From contig CAIUFU010000105.1 in NCBI GenBank assembly GCA_903898475.1, forward strand, positions 1-6,284: a DNA stretch of 6,284 bases. Direction: 5' to 3'. Within the stretch, counting starts at the first letter, position 1; every line of letters begins with the position of its first letter. Positions 1 to 3,867 of the stretch are shown in pieces. The notes beneath the pieces are model-generated. The model saw only the letters and a list, made by a program, of their open reading frames with translations, had not been told where the DNA came from and searched no databases. The translations under genes and the position numbers were made by a program. This DNA comes from an uncultured Alphaproteobacteria bacterium (GTDB taxonomy: Bacteria > Pseudomonadota > Alphaproteobacteria > Rickettsiales > UBA1997).

Positions 1-86
1 ATCTATCGATGTAGGTGGAGAAAAACTCATCTGCTATTAAAAGATTGTCTAAAGTCTCTCTGTGACGTTATCAGAACGGTATGCCG

Positions 87-1430
87 TCACGTCGTGGGCA
101 GGAAGTGAACTAAAATTTCTTCTCTTCCAATCAAATTCACTAAAAGTTTCAATTCCGGTCCATGCTCTTTGCCAGTTAGAGCTAAGCGAATCGGCATGAA
201 TAATTCTTTTCCTTTGCGGGCAGTTTTTTCTTTGATTTTTTCTAACCACACATTCCAGCAATTTGCATCTGCAGTGTCCAAAGGCAGTAATTCTGAGGCC
301 TCACGCAAAAACTCCTGATCGGTTTCTTTATTTTCAAAACGAAATTGGTGATTACAAATTTCGATCCATTCTTTGATTTCGGGCAGAAAATTAATGTTTA
401 ATTTCAAGCCATTCCAAAATTTTTCAGAGATTTCTTCGTTAACGCCAATCTCTTTTAATCGCGCTTTCGCGCCTGCAAAATCAATGGTTTGCAGCATTTT
501 TTGATTCATGTTGGTCAGCTCGGAAATATCGTAATTCATCGCTGATTTTGAAAATTTCTCGAAAGAAAAACTGCTAGCAAGTTCGTCAAAATTTTGGTGG
601 ATTTTTAGTGAATCAGAAGTGCCGATTTGGGCTAATAAATTTACAATCGCCATCGGCTCGTAACCTTCAGCGCGTAGTGATTTTACGTCAAAGCCGCCTT
701 CGCGTTTAGAGATTTTTCCTTCACTAGCTTTAACCAAAGCCAAGTGTGAAAAATCGGGAGCTTTTGCACCCAAAGCTTCAAAAATTTGCAGCTGAATTGC
801 GGTGTTAGTGATGTGATCTTCGCCGCGAATAATGTCGGTAATATTGTACTCAATGTCATCAACCACCGAGCAGAAAGTGTAAGTCGGAACGCCATTGTCG
901 CGCACCAAAACCGGATCGGAAAAATGCAAACCTTCGTAAGTAATTTTGCCTTTAATTTTGTCGTCCCAAGAGGTGGTTTTGTTTTCGAGCAAGAAACGGT
1001 AATGCGGCTTTAAGCCTTGCGCACGAAGCGCTTGTTTCTGTTCTTCATTCAAATTCAAAGCAGCGCGATTGTAAATTGGGCTGATACCTGAAGCCACTTG
1101 TGACTTGCGCTGAAAGTTTAAATCTTCCGCAGTTTCAAAACATTCATACAGTCTACCGCTAGCAATTAAGCGGTTCTTGGCCGCTTCATATTTATCCAAA
1201 CGATCAGATTCTTTGAAAAGTAAATCATATTTCAAACCAAGCCAAGCCATGTCAGTTAATATCATATCGCGATATTCATCGCGCACGCGTTCCACATCGG
1301 TGTCGTCCAAACGCAGCAAAAATTTGCCACCGGTTTTTTTGGCGTAGAGAAAATTAATGATGGCAGCGCGAATATTGCCAACGTGAAGAAAGCCCGTAGG
1401 AGAAGGGGCGAAACGACATATTTTAGTCAT
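87..1430 (-). CDS. gltX: Glutamyl-tRNA synthetase (class I, alphaproteobacterial type)
   Basis: A 447-residue cytoplasmic enzyme that charges tRNA with glutamate using ATP. The class I signatures are visible: the HIGH motif is H16-V-G-N19 in RFAPSPTGFLHVGN, and the KMSKS loop is K239-I-S-K-R243. LRLDDTD (about 39-45) and IIRGEDH (about 200-206) are conserved parts of the catalytic core. The C-terminal part (about 280-447) is the helical anticodon-binding region. Length is normal for the short alphaproteobacterial form, and there is no cysteine cluster for the zinc site found in some other GluRS. The ATG start sits directly before the conserved core, so a longer form is unlikely; no Shine-Dalgarno sequence is seen. 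The gene is separated from the upstream cluster by an intrinsic terminator, so it is probably expressed independently. Many alphaproteobacteria have two GluRS paralogues and lack GlnRS; whether this copy also mischarges tRNA-Gln for GatCAB cannot be read from the sequence. Confidence 0.97.
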   Translation of the reverse strand: MTKICRFAPSPTGFLHVGNIRAAIINFLYAKKTGGKFLLRLDDTDVERVRDEYRDMILTDMAWLGLKYDLLFKESDRLDKYEAAKNRLIASGRLYECFETAEDLNFQRKSQVASGISPIYNRAALNLNEEQKQALRAQGLKPHYRFLLENKTTSWDDKIKGKITYEGLHFSDPVLVRDNGVPTYTFCSVVDDIEYNITDIIRGEDHITNTAIQLQIFEALGAKAPDFSHLALVKASEGKISKREGGFDVKSLRAEGYEPMAIVNLLAQIGTSDSLKIHQNFDELASSFSFEKFSKSAMNYDISELTNMNQKMLQTIDFAGAKARLKEIGVNEEISEKFWNGLKLNINFLPEIKEWIEICNHQFRFENKETDQEFLREASELLPLDTADANCWNVWLEKIKEKTARKGKELFMPIRLALTGKEHGPELKLLVNLIGREEILVHFLPTT

Positions 1431-1483
1431 TGGAAGTTGTGTTGTTTTGTCAAAATGGCGAGGAGTTGTTCAACTTAAAACAC

Positions 1484-1514
1484 AAAAAAGGATTAGCAAG
1501 AATCGCGCTAATCC
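1484..1514 (-). terminator. Rho-independent terminator after the nadE-RDD-zinc ribbon cluster
   Basis: Read on the minus strand, GGATTAGC (1514-1507) pairs perfectly with GCTAATCC (1497-1490) around a 9-nt loop. A run of six T (1489-1484) follows, then GTG and four more T. The stem begins nine bases after the stop codon of the small zinc-ribbon gene (1524). The flanking TTTGTG (1517-1522) and CACAAA (1481-1486) could extend the pairing, or act as an A-tract for the opposite strand. It lies between that gene and gltX, so it should end the upstream transcript. Confidence 0.87.
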
Positions 1515-1523
1515 AGTTTGTGC

Positions 1524-1763
1524 CTAGTTTTTCTTTTCCATCGGCTTGAGCATCTCGTGAGTTTGGTAAGTGTCGGGAAGTAAGAAGCTGCTGCCGCAAT
1601 AGTCACAAAACTTTTTCGGTTTGCGCTTGCGCCACAGCCCGTAAAAAAATCCCGGAATTACCAAAGTTGTCCATAAAAGCATTTCAACAAAGCCGCTGCC
1701 TCGTTTGCCGGTTTCAACTTCAAAAGTGGCTTTACAGTCGCCGCAGATTAATCGTTCAGTCAT
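1524..1763 (-). CDS. Small membrane-associated zinc-ribbon protein, LITAF-like layout
   Basis: A 79-residue protein of unknown function. Two CxxC knuckles, C7-C10 (CGDC) and C53-C56 (CDYC), flank a hydrophobic stretch at about 24-44 that ends in a basic patch (WRKRKPKK). Two CxxC halves split by a hydrophobic segment is the layout of LITAF-like domains, in which the knuckles join to bind one zinc and the segment embeds in the membrane; here the histidine often seen before the second knuckle is absent. Assignment to that family is inference from layout only. The frame stays open up to an ATG at 1805, but I chose the ATG at 1763: it overlaps the end of the upstream RDD gene by 8 bases (ATGACTGA), suggesting translational coupling, and the extra 14 residues would lie entirely within that gene. 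It is the last gene before the terminator. Confidence 0.8.
   Translation of the reverse strand: MTERLICGDCKATFEVETGKRGSGFVEMLLWTTLVIPGFFYGLWRKRKPKKFCDYCGSSFLLPDTYQTHEMLKPMEKKN
1756..1763 (-). other. Stop/start overlap coupling the RDD and zinc-ribbon genes
   Basis: The minus strand reads ATGACTGA: the ATG of the small zinc-ribbon gene (1763-1761) precedes the TGA of the RDD gene (1758-1756) in a different frame. Such an overlap is typical of re-initiation by a terminating ribosome and is the main reason for preferring the 79-residue start. Upstream is a run of A with only a weak GCGGTA, not a convincing ribosome binding site. Confidence 0.65.
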
Positions 1764-2190
1764 TTTTTTTACCGCAAAATACTCGAGTGTTACAAAGAAT
1801 GTCATGCATTGCAGTCTTTTCTTTGGTGAAAATTACTAACAAAAATCCAATTCCCAAAGTCGCTGAAGTCAGAATTGAGGCTAGCGCGCGCCAGATAGAT
1901 TTTTGCAAACTCATTTTTGATCCGTCAGGATTTCCTACGTAAATTCCTAAAATTCTTTTGCCAATAGTTGCCTGTTTTTTGCTGGAGAGAAAATATCCCA
2001 AATAAATAATGCTGATGCCGTAGCTAATAAAATTAAGCGTGCTGTTGTGAGATGCCTCTTCCATTGAGCCAAAGTCGTTAAAGCCAAAACTAAAATAAAT
2101 AATCGCAAAAGGAAAAATCAGAAAGGCGATGTCCAAAACCCCGGCAAAAAAGCGAATCCAAAAGCCGGCATATTTTTCTGTTTCAGGCAT
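1756..2190 (-). CDS. RDD family integral membrane protein
   Basis: A 144-residue inner-membrane protein. The RDD family hallmarks are present: an N-terminal YAGFWIRFFAGVLD with R13 and D20, the central GKRILGIYV (about 77-85) following the second membrane segment, and the C-terminal KTAMHDILCNTRV (about 126-138), where H129-D130 match the usual HD pair. Hydrophobic segments lie at about 14-34, 53-69 and 102-121, giving the expected three helices. RDD proteins are often annotated as putative transporters, and some have been linked to Na+/H+ exchange, but the function of this one is not shown by sequence. The ATG shares its A with the nadE stop (TAATG), and the gene overlaps the small zinc-ribbon gene downstream, so the three are probably co-translated. 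No Shine-Dalgarno sequence is seen. Confidence 0.9.
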   Translation of the reverse strand: MPETEKYAGFWIRFFAGVLDIAFLIFPFAIIYFSFGFNDFGSMEEASHNSTLNFISYGISIIYLGYFLSSKKQATIGKRILGIYVGNPDGSKMSLQKSIWRALASILTSATLGIGFLLVIFTKEKTAMHDILCNTRVFCGKKND

Positions 2191-2192
2191 TA
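2188..2192 (-). other. TAATG stop/start overlap between nadE and the RDD gene
   Basis: The nadE stop TAA (2192-2190) and the RDD start ATG (2190-2188) share one A on the minus strand. No Shine-Dalgarno-like purine run precedes it; the upstream sequence is AAATTTACAAAT. Coupled translation by a ribosome finishing nadE is the likely way the RDD gene is initiated. Confidence 0.7.
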
Positions 2193-3866
2193 ATTTGTAA
2201 ATTTATTAGTGAGTGGGTAGCGGCGATCCTTGCCAAAAGCCATTTCAGAGATTCTTGGTCCCAAGCAAGATTGCTTTCTTTTGTATTCGCTAGAGTAAAA
2301 AAGTTTCGTAACTTTTTTTACCAACGCCTCTTCAAATCCTGCATTGATCATTTCCGCAACCGATTTCTGCTCTTCAACTAAGCTAAATAAAATCTGATCC
2401 AGAATTTCATATTCGGGAAGTGAGTCGCTGTCTTTTTGATTCTCGCGCAATTCGGCGGTTGGTGCTTTGGTTAAAATATTTTGCGGAATGACATTTTTTT
2501 CTAAATTGCGCCAAGCGCATAATTCGTAAATACGAGTTTTGTAAAAATCTTTAATCGGATTAAAAGCGCCGCACATGTCGCCGTAAAGCGTGGCGTAGCC
2601 GCAAGCAAGCTCAGATTTATTTCCGGTTGAAAGCAAAAGCGCGCCAGAATTATTCGACAAAGCCATCAAAATATTGCCGCGAATTCGTGATTGTAGATTT
2701 TCTTTTGTTAAATCTGAAACCTCGCCAAGCGTTGCTAGCATTGCCTCAAAAGTTTTCTCAATTGAAATAACTTCCAAATGTAATCCCAAATTTTTGGCGC
2801 ATTCTAGCGCGTCAACCATCGAAGTTTCAGAGTTGAAGCGGCTTGGCAGCGCGTAAAGTGCAACATTTTCTGCGCCCAAAGCATCAACGGCAATTGTCGC
2901 AACCAGCGCCGAATCAATGCCACCGGACATGCCGAGCAAAACTTTTTTGAAGCCGTTTTTTTGCACGTAATCGCGAAGGCCTAAAACAGCGGCCAAGTAG
3001 TCGCGTTCAACTTCGCTGGACCCCGTCATGCGACGGGGTGACACGGAGTGTGAGTTGATTACCGAGACACTACACGCACTTTGTGTCACCTCGTCTTCAT
3101 GACGGGGTCCAGTTTTCTCGATTTCAACAATGCCGCAATCTTCAGCAAATTCTGCAAGCCGCAAAACTTCTTTTCCTTCATCATCTAAAACAAATGAAGA
3201 GCCATCAAACACCAGTGAATCCTGACCTCCAACCTGATTTACGTAAACCAAAGGCTTGCCCAAACTTTTAGCAAAATTCTCGCAAATTTTGGCGCGCGCT
3301 AAATGTTTTTTGGTCGAATAAGGCGAAGCATTAAGCGCAATTGCCGCATCTAAAACTTGTTCTTGCAGTAAATACAAATTCTTCAAATCCCACAGATCTT
3401 CGCAGATCAAAATTGCCAAATCAAAACCACGAAATTCAATCACTGACAAAAAGGTTGCAGCCTCAAAGTATCTGGCTTCGTCAAAGACCGAAAAATTTGG
3501 TAAAGTTTTTTTGTGAATAATTTTTTTGACCTGACCATCTTCAATTAAAATCGCCGAATTGTGGATAATTTCTTTTTTGGCGCGGTTAAAACCAATTGTC
3601 GGCGAGCCCAACAAAATCGCGCATTTCGCACCTTTTGTTGCCGCAATAATTTCCGCAACTTTGTCTTGCGCGGCCTCAACAAAATATTTTTTCAGCCACA
3701 AATCTTGCGCATCATAACCGCAAATTGTCATTTCCGAAAATACCGCCAAGTCGCATCCCGCTTCATTTGCTTTGGCAAATTCACGCAAAATTTTTGCGGC
3801 ATTACCATCAAGATCGCCAACCGTTGGATTAATTTGCGCGAGGTGGATTTTTAGCTTTGAGGTCAT
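2190..3866 (-). CDS. nadE: Glutamine-dependent NAD+ synthetase (with palindromic insertion)
   Basis: A 558-residue cytoplasmic enzyme that makes NAD+ from deamido-NAD+, ATP and glutamine, the last step of NAD synthesis. The N-terminal nitrilase-type glutaminase domain (about 1-250) has its triad: E45 in FSEMTICGYD, a lysine at K119 or K120 just before TLPNFSVFDE, and C155 in LICEDLWD. The C-terminal synthetase domain (about 285-558) has the ATP pyrophosphatase P-loop SGGIDSA (314-320), STGNKSEL (413-420) and GDMCGAFNPIKD (429-440). Both active sites look intact. Residues about 252-283 (between EIEKT and SEVERDY) are encoded by a palindromic repeat element and look foreign: they fall in the linker between domains and do not resemble the family. 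The ATG start begins one base after the stop of the upstream methyltransferase gene, with no Shine-Dalgarno sequence; the IHLAQINPTVGDLDGN beginning is normal for the family. Confidence 0.97.
   Translation of the reverse strand: MTSKLKIHLAQINPTVGDLDGNAAKILREFAKANEAGCDLAVFSEMTICGYDAQDLWLKKYFVEAAQDKVAEIIAATKGAKCAILLGSPTIGFNRAKKEIIHNSAILIEDGQVKKIIHKKTLPNFSVFDEARYFEAATFLSVIEFRGFDLAILICEDLWDLKNLYLLQEQVLDAAIALNASPYSTKKHLARAKICENFAKSLGKPLVYVNQVGGQDSLVFDGSSFVLDDEGKEVLRLAEFAEDCGIVEIEKTGPRHEDEVTQSACSVSVINSHSVSPRRMTGSSEVERDYLAAVLGLRDYVQKNGFKKVLLGMSGGIDSALVATIAVDALGAENVALYALPSRFNSETSMVDALECAKNLGLHLEVISIEKTFEAMLATLGEVSDLTKENLQSRIRGNILMALSNNSGALLLSTGNKSELACGYATLYGDMCGAFNPIKDFYKTRIYELCAWRNLEKNVIPQNILTKAPTAELRENQKDSDSLPEYEILDQILFSLVEEQKSVAEMINAGFEEALVKKVTKLFYSSEYKRKQSCLGPRISEMAFGKDRRYPLTNKFTN
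3016..3112. repeat. RPE-like palindromic element inserted in frame in nadE
   Basis: The ends are a perfect 15-bp inverted repeat, CTGGACCCCGTCATG (3016-3030) and CATGACGGGGTCCAG (3098-3112). Further inside, GACGGGGTGACAC (3032-3044) pairs with GTGTCACCTCGTC (3083-3095) with one mismatch. Each arm is also a hairpin in itself: ACCCCGTC/GACGGGGT at 3020-3039, and ACCTCGTC/GACGGGGT at 3088-3108. The element is about 58% G+C (56 of 97 bases), well above its surroundings. On the minus strand it is read without a stop in the nadE frame and encodes about 32 residues rich in Ser, Val and Arg in the interdomain linker. Size, palindromic form and in-frame placement resemble Rickettsia palindromic elements; membership in a described RPE family is not established, and no second copy is seen in this window. 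Confidence 0.85.
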
Positions 3867-3867
3867 T

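Noticed and set aside
1..86. Possible gene ends in the leftmost bases: a plus-strand frame ending at TAA (38-40), and a minus-strand ATG at 30-28 running off the edge
   Set aside because: Only 10 to 13 codons are visible in each, with no ribosome binding site and no recognisable protein sequence, so neither can be supported.
49..261. 70-residue open frame on the minus strand overlapping the 3' end of gltX
   Set aside because: It is out of frame with gltX, has no recognisable domain, and lies almost wholly inside a clear gene, so it is a shadow frame.
1425..1453. A perfect -35-like TTGACA (1453-1448, minus strand) just upstream of gltX
   Set aside because: At the ideal 17-bp spacing the -10 position falls on ATGACT, the start codon itself. 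The better -10 match TAAAAT lies 22 bp away, inside the coding sequence. No convincing promoter can be built from it.
1764..1805. Longer form of the small zinc-ribbon protein starting at 1805
   Set aside because: The extra 14 residues lie within the conserved C-terminal coding part of the RDD gene and add no recognisable sequence; the internal ATG at 1763 forms a typical coupling overlap.
3016..3112. Reading the palindrome as a transcription terminator or CRISPR repeat
   Set aside because: It lies inside a continuous open frame with no T-run after it on either strand, and there is only one copy, so neither a terminator nor an array is supported.
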